DNA of 64,000 bases, taken from positions 547,845 to 611,844 of the forward strand of contig QAOA01007551.1 of NCBI GenBank assembly GCA_003255065.1, written 5' to 3'. This DNA is from Cercis canadensis (lineage: Eukaryota > Streptophyta > Magnoliopsida > Fabales > Fabaceae). Position numbers and translations under genes: made by a program. The notes beneath the pieces were generated by a model that was not told the origin of the DNA, did no database searches, and worked only from the letters and a program-made list of their open reading frames with translations. Below are positions 23,456-34,319 of this stretch, piece after piece; within the stretch, counting starts at the first letter, position 1; the number at the start of each line of letters is the position of its first letter.

Positions 23456-24705
23456 TGTGCTGTGCATCAAGTATGGTTGATAATTTGATATAAGTGGATG
23501 TGTCAAAGAAGTGACTAATTAGTTATTGCTTAATGTGATTTATAACAGCTATAGTTGTTTGCCATGAATTCGATTTCAATATTGTAATAATTAAGGAAGA
23601 AAAAAACTTAATGTGATTTATAACAACTATAGTTGTTTGCCATGATTTTGGATTTGGCCAATGTAAAGAACTAAGGAAAATGCATTTATTTTCTTCTATA
23701 CTAATACGGACTCCATAGGATCTGCTGAAAATTACAATGAGACAATGTCGCCGCCTTGTGTTCTTGAAGCACAGGATTCTTGTTAGGATGATGTTGTCTA
23801 AAATATACATTTCTTTTTGTGCACTCCTCTTCCTTTTTGTCACTTTTATAAAACAATATGAAAAAGAATAAAAGAATGAAATATTAAGTACTCTAAAGTA
23901 GGCTATAAATCAATACACTACCCTTGTTTTAAATTTCTATTACTGCTAGTGTTAAAATAGAAGTTAAAATATTGCTCTTGTATATCACACTATGTGTACA
24001 CCGAAAAAACCCAAAAGAATTCACACCATGTTAAAAGGGAGTTGTCACCCTATTACTCCTCGAAAGTGGTATTTAATGTGTCTGTCTCAAAAACTCCCAT
24101 TTTAGACCAAAGTATACATGTTTTTGGACTCGTTGCGAACTTTCGTGAATCATAGTGACCTGGTATGGGTTAGAACAATTAAACACTAGCATAACTGACA
24201 TAAATTAGGACATACATAAAAGGATTAGAAAAAATTTAAGTGGAATTCTACTTTTATTGTATGGCACAATTTATGTATGTTAACTATATTTAATTATTTT
24301 TACTCATGCTCATCACTAGTTCATGAGAGTTTTATAATGAATCATAAAACAATGGATAGTTTTGTATAAAAAAAAAAATTGAGAGTTTGAGAGGGTAGGG
24401 GTGATACTCGCACAAACTATATGGTATTTTCCTTCACTTCTGTAAATTGCAATTTTAATTTCTTATTTCTTAGGAAAAGTTTATTATTCAAAGACATACT
24501 AGGGATACTTGACATATGAGTGTGAAAATTTCATACTTTTGGTTAGAACGAAATATTAGAGAGGTACATAGGAAGGGAACAGTGCAATAGTGGATGCATA
24601 CAAAAAGGGATGACCAGCAGAAATTCAACTAAGGACTTTTTACATTAACACGATTCGATTCTACAATTTGAGTCAACCCTCCTAATTTAACATTACAATT
24701 TGCTG
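23456..24705. other. Spacer between EAR genes 1 and 2
   Basis: Non-coding. A 45-bp segment (tgtgatttataac...gtttgcca) occurs twice, at 23536-23564 and 23614-23642. From about 23765 the sequence matches the upstream flank of gene 1. Confidence 0.5.
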
Positions 24706-24713
24706 GTTAAATG

Positions 24714-25369
24714 TAGAGCTGGAAAACAGGCCAGCTTGGCTCGCCCAATTATGTTGTTCAATTTGAACCAAGCTAATTTGGCCTGTTTTCATTCAGGCCA
24801 ATATATTATGAACTGAGCCTGGCCCTTTAGGACAGTGGACTAAAACTGGCCAACCTTTTTTTTTTTTTCTTCTTATTTGTATTGTATTTTAGGAAATGTG
24901 AGAACATACTTATAGAGTAAAGTGCAGCAAGCCTAAGCAATATGTGGAAGTAACTATAGGATTTTAACTTGAAAAACTCTTGACAATCATTACAACAATA
25001 AGAAAGTTAGCATCTTCAGACAATCTTTGCTTTCATCCTCATTAATCTTTTCATCATCCATAAATGAAATAATAATGGCATTTAATAACATAATGAACCT
25101 TAAAAGTAACATACAATAAGATAATTATAGCAATAACATAATGAACCTTAGGGATTTCAAACTGCAATTTCCAATTGAGAATTTGAAAAAAAAAAAAAAA
25201 AGAAACAAAATTTTGGGCCAACTGTGCCAACCTGGCCCAAGCTCAAATGGGCCAATTTGGGTCAGGCCGATTGACCTGACTTTATTCCATCCACCAATTT
25301 TAAAGTCCAACTCTCTATTTTATCAAGCTAAAACAAGGTAGCCTGGCTTAACCCATTTTTCCAGCTCTA
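24714..25369. mobile_element. hAT-type MITE
   Basis: Starts tagagctggaaaacaggcc and ends with the imperfect reverse complement ggc...ttttccagctcta. Flanking 8-mers gttaaatg (24706-24713) and attaaatg (25370-25377) agree at 7 of 8 positions, as expected for an 8-bp hAT duplication. Subterminal ggcc-rich repeats are present; no transposase. Confidence 0.7.
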
Positions 25370-25377
25370 ATTAAATG

Positions 25378-25779
25378 TGTTGTTTGTAAAATCCATCCTA
25401 TAAAATTTCATTTCATATTTATTAATCAATAGAGGTTTATTAACATGTTTTAAAAGAAAATTTTGATTCAATCAGTGAAATTATAGCTTTCTTTGGAGGC
25501 ACGAAACTCTCAATTTTGCATGTGAGATACAGTAGAAAAATGTTAGGACTGTCGACACTATTGGATATAAATGACCAATGAAAATAACCCTTTTCCAATT
25601 GTCATTAGTCATTAGCAGGTTGTGATGATCTAATTAAACGCCCAAAGCATATTGTTTGACTTTGAGATATCGAAATTTACGTATACACAGCAAAAGGCCT
25701 TAACCTTCCCCCGAGCTATTTATATAACCGCTTTTGAGATAGTAATTTCTTGTCATGGACACTTGGTGAAATGTGAATA
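25378..25779. other. Upstream flank of EAR gene 2
   Basis: Non-coding; 25715-25779 resembles the corresponding stretch upstream of gene 1 (tatataaccgc). Confidence 0.4.
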
Positions 25780-25806
25780 TATCTTTATAGTTAAGGAAAT
25801 AAATCC
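25780..25806 (+). promoter_or_regulatory. Conserved upstream block, gene 2
   Basis: atctttatagttaaggaaat, counterpart of the block at 22062-22087. Confidence 0.45.
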
Positions 25807-25886
25807 TTTCCATATATAAAAGATTGAAATATTGTCCCAAAAATTAAGAAAATAAACGAAATTAAAGAAATTTTCCCTTCTACAAC

Positions 25887-25897
25887 CTATATATATA
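25887..25897 (+). promoter_or_regulatory. TATA box, EAR gene 2
   Basis: ctatatatatacca, about 91 bp before the ATG, with the shared leader (tgcctcattcggtaacc) following. Confidence 0.75.
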
Positions 25898-25977
25898 CCA
25901 ATGCCTTCTCCTTGTTGCCTCATTCGGTAACCTTACCCTACTTTTGGCAACTTTAGTTTTGAAAACTTCTTGCTACC

Positions 25978-26541
25978 ATGGCTGATGGTTTTTACAGAAG
26001 CTTCATGATGGCAAGCAATGAGGACCAACAAAGGCTGCAGCTGCAAGCCATGAAATCTGCTTCCATCAGAGATCGCTTTGCCAATCAAAACTCTAACACA
26101 ACCATGGCTGCTCCTGCAGGGCAATCCTCCTTTGATGGGCTTTCCCATAGAACCTTAGGGGTTCGAGCTGCGTCTAGGATGATTCGAAAGACACGCCATG
26201 CATGTCATCTGTATAGCCATACTGCACATCAGACTACGTTCATGGTGCAACCACAGCCTAACCAAGCAGGGATGGTCATGGACATGGAACAGATTTCTTA
26301 TCTGATGAATTCCCCATATCAGCGATTGCTTGTGTACAACGCTGGTTACCCTCTTGGTTTTGGCCCTTTTGGGTTCTCTCCTGCTACATCATACGGTGGT
26401 GCTACTAATTTGATTGGTGGAGGCCCTGGTCAAGGAGCTAGAACACAAGAACATGAACCAGAAAAACTTGATTTGTCTCTGAAGCTCGGTCCTACCGGGA
26501 GTTTTTCGGGTACATCATCATACGGGTACCTTGGTTATTAA
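25978..26541 (+). CDS. Small EAR-motif protein, tandem paralogue 2
   Basis: Single-exon frame of 187 residues. MADGFYRSFMM and DQQRLQLQAM at the N-terminus match paralogue 1, as do SIRDRFANQNSN, ASRMIRKT and the FMVQ.QPNQ segment in the middle. It lacks the 12-residue repeat of paralogue 1. LDLSLKL at residues 164-170 is the EAR-type motif, here followed by a 17-residue Gly/Ser/Tyr tail rather than the protein end. A Gly/Tyr-rich stretch (YNAGYPLGFGPFGFSPATSYGGATN) corresponds to RFGPLGFSLATPSYGRASN in paralogue 1. Intact. Downstream its 3' flank is split by the MULE at 26690. Function unknown; transcriptional adaptor or repressor is inferred only from the LxLxL motif. Confidence 0.8.
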   Translation: MADGFYRSFMMASNEDQQRLQLQAMKSASIRDRFANQNSNTTMAAPAGQSSFDGLSHRTLGVRAASRMIRKTRHACHLYSHTAHQTTFMVQPQPNQAGMVMDMEQISYLMNSPYQRLLVYNAGYPLGFGPFGFSPATSYGGATNLIGGGPGQGARTQEHEPEKLDLSLKLGPTGSFSGTSSYGYLGY

Positions 26542-26689
26542 TATGATGATGGAGGCAATATTGTGTCTCTTGAAAATTTGTGATTCAATCATATTGCAGT
26601 TTGCTTTTAGGGTTTCTTTTTAAGATTTTGGAATTCTAGTATGTAGTTTCTAGAATTTTAAATTGGACAAATGGGGTTGTTTATTTATT
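26542..26689 (+). other. 3' flank of EAR gene 2
   Basis: tttagggtttcttttta and following bases match the gene 1 flank; the last nine bases ttatttatt are the MULE target duplication. Confidence 0.6.
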
Positions 26690-26963
26690 GAGTAAAACCC
26701 CTGTTTGGTCCTCGAAAGATAGGTTTGGTGACAGTTTAGTCCTCCAAAGATTTTTACCGACACTTTAGTCCTTGAAAGATTGTTCCGTCAACCATTTTCG
26801 TCCTCCGCTTATGTTCGTTAATTGGACTTAACAGAAAAGGCCACGTGGCACGTTAAGTGCTGACGTGGCACCTTAAGAAATTAAAAAAAAAATCTCTCTC
26901 TCATCTCTCATCTCTCTCTCTCTCCCTTTCATCTCTCTCTTTCTCTAGCAATATCTTTCTCTC
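26690..26963. repeat. MULE left terminal inverted repeat, outer copy
   Basis: Starts gagtaaaacccctgtttgg, runs into (TC)n and stops exactly at the N at 26964. It differs from the inner copy at only two positions. Confidence 0.85.
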
Positions 26964-27291
26964 NAACTTCACTTGAGAACATGAAGTGACTAGGTGTTGT
27001 TCAAACTTCGGAGTTAGTGTGGTCTTTTACTTTATCTGTACCATCGTCGTAGCCCCTTTTCACAACTTAAGTTGTTTCCTTGTTGTGTTTATGTATGTTG
27101 TTTAGAACTTTAGATGGGTTGTGTTGATGTTTGTTATGTTAATAGATTGTTGGTGTTTGTTTAGTCTAAGAGTGTCAAGGGGATTTGGTCCCTTTTCTTT
27201 CTATCTATGAAACGTGTTATGTTTACGTGCTTATGTGCATTTGTTCAATGATTTCTTTCTATCATATTTCCCTTTTACGTTTTATTTATTT

Positions 27292-27566
27292 GAGTAAAAC
27301 CCCTGTTTGGTCCTCAAAAGATAGGTTCGGTGACAGTTTAGTCCTCCAAAGATTTTTACCGACACTTTAGTCCTTGAAAGATTGTTCCGTCAACCATTTT
27401 CGTCCTCCGCTTATGTTCGTTAATTGGACTTAACAGAAAAGGCCACGTGGCACGTTAAGTGCTGACGTGGCACCTTAAGAAATTAAAAAAAAAATCTCTC
27501 TCTCATCTCTCATCTCTCTCTCTCTCCCTTTCATCTCTCTCTTTCTCTAGCAATATCTTTCTCTCT
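27292..27566. repeat. MULE left terminal inverted repeat, inner copy
   Basis: Near-identical to 26690-26963 and preceded by ttatttattt, which also matches the right flank. It may be the true element end, a nested element or an assembly join. Confidence 0.8.
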
Positions 27567-27628
27567 CTGCCATCTCTCTCTCTCTCTTAATTTGGGCTGG
27601 CTGAATCTCCCTCTCTTCCCCTCCTCTT

Positions 27629-28076
27629 TCATTTCTCTCTCTTTCTCTTCCCCTCCTCTCTGGTGCAACACAGAACTCTAGAACTGAAATTTATTGATTC
27701 CTCCCTCAATAGCCAACGTTTGGGTACCTTGTCCTCAAGGATCACGTTTGGGTACCTTGTCTGTAGTTCCTGGACTAATTCCCAGGTAGCCTCTTCAGGT
27801 GGTAACCTTGCCCATTGTACCAATGCTTCCTGTACATGGCGCCTACCCCGTGATACCCACCGCCGTGCTAGTAGTTGTTCCGGTTCCATCTCTAGTGAAC
27901 CCACATGTACATGGCGCAAGTAAACCTAGTCACCCACCTGGAATTCTACATCACACCTTTTCTTGTTTGCATGCAGAATCATGCGTTGTTGGGCCAAGTT
28001 CAAGTGCTCTTTGAGCTTTGCAAGCACTGCGTCTCGATCCTGTAAAGCTTGCTCTACCTCGTTCAAATTTGTGGTG
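27629..28076 (-). pseudogene. Gypsy integrase C-terminus and chromodomain-like fragment
   Basis: The minus strand reads LNEVEQALQDRDAVLAKLKE, then LAQQRM and RCDVEFQVGD, a stop, then VYLRH, followed by RRWVSRGRRHVQEALVQW and PPEEATWELVQELQTRYP, ending LEDKV. This is the usual end of chromovirus-type Gypsy pol (integrase C-terminal GPY/F region, then chromodomain). The segment between VYLR and the chromodomain appears shortened. It is a captured or nested fragment inside the MULE and cannot act alone. Confidence 0.8.
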
Positions 28077-28338
28077 TGTTAAGGAATACACAGAAGATAG
28101 ATGAAGATATCTTTCAATAAGGAACGACTCTCAACAAACTCCTATATTCACGCATAAGATAGGATTAACTTCATTATTTTACTATAACAGAATATCCCAT
28201 GTAATCCGTTTAGTATTTGTTTATTATATTGTACTTATCTCATGTAACAAACCACATGTACAATTTATTATAAATTAATGCAAGTACAACATCTAATATC
28301 ACATCAGCTGCAACTTTCACTTTATTCAAGATCTTTTA
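28077..28338 (+). repeat. copia LTR fragment inside the MULE
   Basis: Starts tgttaaggaatac and is followed at 28339 by the primer-site sequence tggtattagagc, so it is a 5' LTR of about 262 bp; its end (cttttta) deviates from the usual CA. Confidence 0.65.
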
Positions 28339-28386
28339 TGGTATTAGAGCTCTGAGACTCACGTCATTTTCTCAACAATTTTATTC

Positions 28387-29010
28387 ATGGCTATTGTTCC
28401 TAACACCAGCACTACCTTTTTTTCTCCCAACTCTCTTCCTCAAACTGGATCATGACAACTACTTTATCTGGCGTTCAACCATTCTATCTGCACTTGAAGC
28501 ATTCGAATTGGATGGGTATGTGACAGGTGAAACTGTCATACCTCCAGAACACACAGCAGCACATGGAGAAGCTGATGAAACACAACCTCTTGCTTCTCCA
28601 ACTCGTGTCAACCCCGAGTATACTGCATGGAAAAAGAAGGATCGCATGATTCTTCTCTGGCTGAAGTCCTTGATCAGTGACAAGGTTTTGAGCAACATTA
28701 CCAGAGCTACCTCGTCAAGATAAGCTTGGCTCATCCTTGAGAGAATCTTTTACTCTCAATCTAGAGCACGAGTCATGCAATGCGGTGGAATATGCAAACA
28801 TCAACAAAGGGCTCTCTGTCCATGCTTGAATATGTTGAAAGGAAGAGAGCTCTCGCTGATACACTCTCAACTATTCAACATCCAGTCTCTGAAGATGATC
28901 TCGTAAACTTTATTCTTCATGGTTTAGATGCTGATCCAGGTATCAAGGATGATTTGCACATGTTGGAGACAGTTTGCATGAAGCCATGCATGCAACTCGG
29001 GGCACATGTG
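28387..29010 (+). pseudogene. copia gag fragment inside the MULE
   Basis: Starts with ATG 28387 just after the primer site. An early frameshift is followed by LKLDHDNYFIWRSTILSALE and NPEYTAWKKKDRMILLWL, typical of the UBN2-type copia gag. A stop at 28721 and another frame change follow, after which EYVERKRALADTLSTI and VNFILHGLDADPGIKDDL continue the same domain until homology is lost near 28970. No pol follows. Confidence 0.75.
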
Positions 29011-29454
29011 ACTCAGTCCAAGATTGAGTCAACTCAGGGCATAGGTTCTTTGCTGGTTCAACTTAGGGCACAGGTTCTTTGCTAGTTTTTTGCTTTCTAT
29101 CAGCTCCTTTGTGCACGATGGCCACGTTTAACATACAAGTGCTCAGTCAACTAGTTGTTGGAGAAAGTTTAGGAGTTTGTTTTCCATTTATGTTGCTTGA
29201 CGTGTTTGTTTACTTAGTCAATTCTGTTAGCTCGAGTTCAGTCTTGTACTCTTGGTTTCACTAGGCTACTGCCTATTTAAGGAACCAGATTTCTATCAAT
29301 AAGCGAGAGAGATGGCAGAGAAACTCAGTAAAAGAGAGATGGCAGAGAGAGAGATGAGCGTGAGAGAGAGATGGTAGAGAGAGAAAGAGATTGGCGGAGA
29401 GAGAGATTGAGGAAGAGAAAGATGAGAGTGAGAGTGAGAGTGAGAGAGAGAGAG

Positions 29455-29698
29455 AGAGATGAGAGATGAGAGAGAATTTTTTTAAAATTTTTTTAAGGTG
29501 CCACGTCAGCATTTAACGGCCACGTCAGCACTTAACGTGCCACGTGGCCTTTTCTGTTAAGTCCAATTAACGGACATAAGCGGAGGACGAAAATGGTTGA
29601 CGGAACAATCTTCCAAGGACTAAAGTGTCGGTAAAAATCTTTGGAGGACTAAACTGTCACCGAACCGATCTTTCGAGGACCAAATAAGGGTTTTACTC
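29455..29698. repeat. MULE right terminal inverted repeat
   Basis: Reverse complement of the left repeat, with an extra partial repeat of 'gccacgtcagca' at about 29490-29530. Confidence 0.85.
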
Positions 29699-29707
29699 TT
29701 ATTTATT

Positions 29708-31077
29708 TATGCAATTTTTATTGGCAACTGAATGTAATTTATTAGTTTAGCTGCATCTTTTTTTTTTCTGTATTTTCTTTGCCTTCTACAAATTGCTTGT
29801 TTTTGCTTCGTGGTTTTAGTTTTGGAGTATATTAGATTTACCAATCCCCTCCCTTCCAACCACCCCAAAAGGTACATAATCACACTACACTCTATTTTAG
29901 TCCAAAATAGGAGTCCACCCCATTTAAAGTTGGCTAACATAATTGTCTATATGGAAATAACTCCTACCAGCCCAAATGCCCAATCACATAATCCAAGTTT
30001 TAATTGGAATCGCCATATAAAAATTCTACTTGTAATAGAGGAAAGTTCTGAGACAGATTAGTAAATTCTATATACTATTAGCAAATAGAAAAGTGTCAAA
30101 GTAACTAAGATTCTTTTACCAACAGTAAACAGTTTTAATATTTGTTTTTTTTTTTTATATATGACGACACACAATTGGATGATTACATGAAATTCTTTTA
30201 CATGATGTGTAAATACAACTACGCAAGTGCTTTCCTTCTGGTTTGATTTTCCTTTCTTCTTTTTCATTATTTTGCCTGGCCACTAGAGATAATTCTCCTT
30301 CAGTTTATGTTGAGCCTTGTTGCGCATCCAGTGTGGTTGATAACTGGCCATGCTTGTAACAATTATAGTTCTTGGCTGCGATTCTGGTTTTGGCCAATGA
30401 AAGAACTAATTGGTCTGTGATCTGCTGAAATTTTCTTTTTTGGTTATTAGATAGATAAGAACTACATCAAATACAAACACTCACAGAAGAAGGTATATAA
30501 TTTAGGGCAATGTTATTCGCTCAATTGTTAATTAAACATAGGATTATATTAGTACAATTGGCATAATCTAAGCTTAGCGCTCACTTAAATTTTATTTTGT
30601 ATAGCTTAGACTTTTTTGCTAACTCAACTAGTGTAACACATTATTCATATACTCTAGCAAAATGATCTATAGAAAGACTTGGCATCCTATAAGGTTTTAT
30701 CCCTGTCTTTCTATTTTACAATGTTCTTGAATTTTTTAGGAGGCCATATGTATAATTTTTTAGTTGCTTGAGGGGCCATATAGAAATTTTACTATACATA
30801 TAGTGGACATTTTGAAAGTCCAGGGGCCCCTTGGCCCCACTCCCTAATTTAAACATGATTTTTTTTTTTTTTCAAAAAGTAAACAATTTCATTTCCTTGA
30901 TGTTGCAGAACAAAAAGATTTAATGAAGTAAGAGTATGCTTCTATTCAAATTACCAGTTTCGAATCAATTAAGTTTATATATATGGGGGTTAGTGAATTT
31001 TTATATGAGGATATGGAGATATAAGGATTTAAATTTGGGATCTCAACCTTTTTGAGAGATCGCTGAACTAGTTATGT
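29708..31077. other. Remaining 3' flank of gene 2 and spacer to gene 3
   Basis: 29755-30400 resembles 23040-23560 downstream of gene 1 (cttctttttcat, ctccttca.., tggttgataa, ctatagttgttt-like). A possible old SINE copy lies at 30985-31085. No gene seen. Confidence 0.45.
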
Positions 31078-31620
31078 TATGTGTGCTTGTGTATGTTAAA
31101 AAAAATTGCATTCTGTTATATTTGTTACACTATTTTCTAGTTACATATAAATTCATTGTAAGTTTGTATTGCACAGTTTTTTTTACTTTTATAAAATGTA
31201 ATTGATTTTTTGGTATTTTTGTATACAATTTCAAATTCAAACATGGATTCCATAAGCCTTGAAAATAATATCATTACCAATTGGCCACAAACCATTTAAT
31301 TAATAAATTGTAATTTTAGTTATTAACTCTCTGCTATGTGTGCTTGTGTATGTTAAATAGGAATTGGATTTTGTGATACTTATTGCAGTAGTTTCTAGTT
31401 ATATATAAATTCATTGCAAGTTTGTATTACACAGATATTTCTTTGCACAAATGATACAATGTTTTATTTCACTTTTATAAAATGTAATTGGTTTTTTAGT
31501 ACTTTTGGCTATAAATATAAATTCAATACAAATCTAACAATCCTTGAAGACGATATCATTACCACTTGGCCACAAGCCATTTGGTTAATATATTATAATT
31601 GTAGTTAGAAACTCTGGGTC
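31078..31620. repeat. Two-copy tandem duplication of about 260 bp
   Basis: 31078-31336 and 31337-31620 both begin tatgtgtgcttgtgtatgtt, contain ttcattg(t/c)aagtttgtatt and ataaaatgtaattg, and end atcattacca(a/c)ttggccaca with following bases. Divergence is moderate, so the event is not recent. Confidence 0.7.
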
Positions 31621-31995
31621 TTATAATTAAAGATGTGCCACGGCCATAGGTCATTGGCCTTGACATATGGATGTGGACATTGCATAGTTTTAACATTACA
31701 ATTTGCTGATTAAAATTGTATTTATCTTTGTAAAATTAAGCGTAAAAAATCTTATTTTGGGTGTACCTACCATAAAATTTTCATATTTGTTAACAGATAC
31801 AGCTTTTTTAACATTTTTAGAAGCAAGAGGCAATTAAATCATTAAAGAATTGGATCTTTCTTTTACAAGGAAAAAAAAGGTAGAAAGGTTATCAAAAAGA
31901 AAAAAAAAGAAAAAGGTAGAAAAATCCTAAGCCTATTATAATTCGAATTTATCTATAAACAGCCAATAATTTCCTGCCACACACAGTAAATATTT

Positions 31996-32062
31996 CTTCA
32001 TAACTAAGGAGATAAATCTTCCATATGGTTTATACATGCATCTATATAACTAAGGAAATGAA
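31996..32062 (+). promoter_or_regulatory. Conserved upstream block, gene 3 (two copies)
   Basis: ttcataactaaggagataaa (31996-32015) and tatataactaaggaaatgaa (32043-32062) match the single blocks upstream of genes 1 and 2. Confidence 0.45.
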
Positions 32063-32151
32063 TCTTTTAAAATAAAGGATTCAAATAATGTTCCCATTAT
32101 TAGGAAAACCACCAAGATTTTCAAGACAGGAAGATTTTTCCCCATTCAACC

Positions 32152-32161
32152 TGTATATATA
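32152..32161 (+). promoter_or_regulatory. TATA box, EAR gene 3
   Basis: gtatatatac, 114 bp before the ATG; the leader again contains gcctcattc and aaggccaaacactacc. Confidence 0.75.
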
Positions 32162-32265
32162 CCAAATGCTTAATATGCCATCTTCTCATCGCCTCATTCT
32201 TACACCAAGGCCAAACACTACCCTCCTCAGTATATCTTCATTGGTCTTAGAAACTTTCTGCTGCG

Positions 32266-32967
32266 ATGGCTGATAGTAGTTTTTACAGAAGCTTCATGAT
32301 GATGTATGAGGAGCGGCAACTGCAAGCCATGCGAGCCGCGTATCACAATGCCCTTAGGCGATCCTCTACCACAGAGCCTCAAACTGAACCTTTGATGAAC
32401 CACAAGACTACTCATCCATATCCTCTGTATCAGTATGCTGAAACTGAACCTGTTACTATGGTCATGGTAGAATCACTGCCTAACGACGCGAACAGGGTCA
32501 TGGAAATGGAGAATGGTCATGGACATCGGACTATGTCCATGCCAAATGTGTCACATCAATTGCTCTCGCAGAACGCTGGTGACCCAATAGGCGTTGGCCC
32601 TAATGGGTTTGCTCCGGTTACATTTTCATTGCATGGTGCTAATAATTTGATGACTGAAGGAAGCTCTGCTGCTGTTGATGTAGTCATAATAGATGAAGAA
32701 CCAAGAGAATTAGATCTGACCCTGAGGCTTGCTCCTCCACGGGTTTCTCTGGCTATATCATCAAATGGTACCAGAGCTAATAATTTGATTGCTGGTGGTG
32801 GAGTCTCTCTTTTTGGAGTCGAAATAGGGCAATTGGAAACACCGGAGCTGGATTTGACTCTCCGGCTCGATCTTCCCGACAATTCTCTTGTTATGTCATC
32901 AAATGGTACTCGAGCTAATGGAGTCAGAATGGAGGAAGTGGAACCAGATTTAACTCTCAGCCTCTAA
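32266..32967 (+). CDS. EAR-motif protein with triple repression motif, tandem paralogue 3
   Basis: Single-exon frame of 233 residues. MADSSFYRSFMM and the ERQLQAM segment align with paralogues 1 and 2; the central part has diverged and lost the Arg-rich SRMIRKT motif. NAGDPIGVGPNGFAPVTF matches the Gly-rich stretch of paralogue 2. The C-terminus has three LxLxL-type motifs: LDLTLRL at residues 149-155, LDLTLRL at 195-201 and DLTLSL at 228-233. The spacers are repeated too (SSNGTRAN twice), so the DNA from about 32710 to 32967 arose by internal duplication. Known family logic: added EAR motifs usually raise affinity for TOPLESS-type co-repressors. Unrecognised family. A fold-back MITE begins only about 17 bp after the stop codon. 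Confidence 0.8.
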   Translation: MADSSFYRSFMMMYEERQLQAMRAAYHNALRRSSTTEPQTEPLMNHKTTHPYPLYQYAETEPVTMVMVESLPNDANRVMEMENGHGHRTMSMPNVSHQLLSQNAGDPIGVGPNGFAPVTFSLHGANNLMTEGSSAAVDVVIIDEEPRELDLTLRLAPPRVSLAISSNGTRANNLIAGGGVSLFGVEIGQLETPELDLTLRLDLPDNSLVMSSNGTRANGVRMEEVEPDLTLSL

Positions 32968-32983
32968 TTTACTTTATTTTAAT

Positions 32984-33213
32984 AAGAGTTAAATATCTTT
33001 TTCATATTTAAATTATTTTTAAATATCATTTTAGTCTCTAATTTATTTTTAATGTTATTTTAGTTATCGAATCATCATTAATCTTCCCACCAAATCAGTT
33101 ATTTAAGTGATTACTTTTGGTGCTTACGAAATACTGATTTGACGGTGATTATTCAATAACTAAAATGATATTTAAAAAATGATTCAAGAACGAAAAAATA
33201 TTTTACTGAATAA
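32984..33213. mobile_element. Fold-back MITE next to EAR gene 3
   Basis: The left arm (agttaaatatc...ttttaaatatcattttag) is mirrored by the right arm (ctaaaatgatatttaaaaaatg...atattttact). It lies in the presumed 3' UTR of gene 3. Confidence 0.5.
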
Positions 33214-34319
33214 TAGTCTGTGTCATTGTTTGAGTCATAATATGGTGATGGATTTTAGAGTTTTTATTTAGGGATTAGAGTTCTACCATTGTCTTTCTCT
33301 TTTTGATGTGATAGTTTATGGAGTTTAAAATTAGGAATGTTGCCATATTCTAATTTGGCAATTTCTCTTTTAATTGGATGGGATTAATAAATTTAGCTGC
33401 ATGCTTTTTATTATTCTGTTATCGTTTTTTTTATTCTTTTTTCTTCGTCCTTTTAGATTTACTATAACACCTACTTTTTGCTTTATTTGTAAAGGAAACA
33501 CACACACATATGTGGAGGAATTAGCTAGGAAAAGAAAATAAAGGCTAAAACTCTTACATATTTGGTTTTTAAATTTCTTATCAGTTATTCGGGAATCATG
33601 AAATCATAAAACATATATACCAATAAATGAATTAACATGTGAAATATAAAATTAGCTATAAGGGGAAAAAAAAAGAAAAAAGGGATAAGAAAACAAATGA
33701 AACAGAACTTCAAATATTTGGCCTGATTAAAATGACTTGAGTTTTGTTCACATTGGATTTAAGTTTATTTCCTTCTGTTTCCTCTTTATCTAAATTACTG
33801 CTCATAGGGGAAGGATTGTTGGCAGGGCCATTTCAAGATTAAACTGGTGATGTAGTAGGGGATAATCCAACTAAAAAATTGACCAATCTATTATACTTCT
33901 ACTAATAAAGGTTTAAGGCCTAAAGATGCAACATCTAAAATGCACAATCTTGTGTACTTGCATTCACAGCATAGTAATACAGGCTTTGCTAAGTAGACAC
34001 GGGGCATTATGCAAATAGCTTCGGTATAATCTTATAGATTTTCAGAATATTAAAAGGGTTCCTACTCTTAATGCATCACGAACAATGCTATTTGACCCTG
34101 GTAAACTGGACCAGTAAAGAGTATTAATGATTCTGTAATGGTTAGATAAATGCAGGTGGTGTTCTTCACTAATTGCAGAAATAGTAGAGCCTTATCCATG
34201 TTAGCCCGTGAACTTATTTAGACATATTAACGAGAGACTCTTATGTACTCTCACAGCAAGCTGTTCGGTAAGGCGTTTACAGCAAGCTGCCTTTTAAGAT
34301 GCAATTGTTCGCTATACAT
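33214..34319. other. Intergenic stretch downstream of gene 3
   Basis: 33240-33440 loosely resembles the 3' flanks of genes 1 and 2 (ttttagagtttttattta, aattgga, aatttagctgcat). No gene recognised beyond this. Confidence 0.35.

Larger units (their letters stand above)
26690..29698. mobile_element. Mutator-like element (MULE) carrying retrotransposon fragments
   Basis: Terminal inverted repeats of more than 210 bp begin gagtaaaaccc on both sides and match at roughly 95 percent by eye, followed by CT/GA microsatellites. The 9-bp flanking duplication ttatttatt (26681-26689, 29699-29707) is the Mutator hallmark. No transposase is present. The interior holds a Gypsy pol tail on the minus strand and a copia LTR plus gag on the plus strand, in the manner of a Pack-MULE. 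A second left-end repeat at 27292 and an N at 26964 show the left side is complex or misassembled. Confidence 0.85.
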
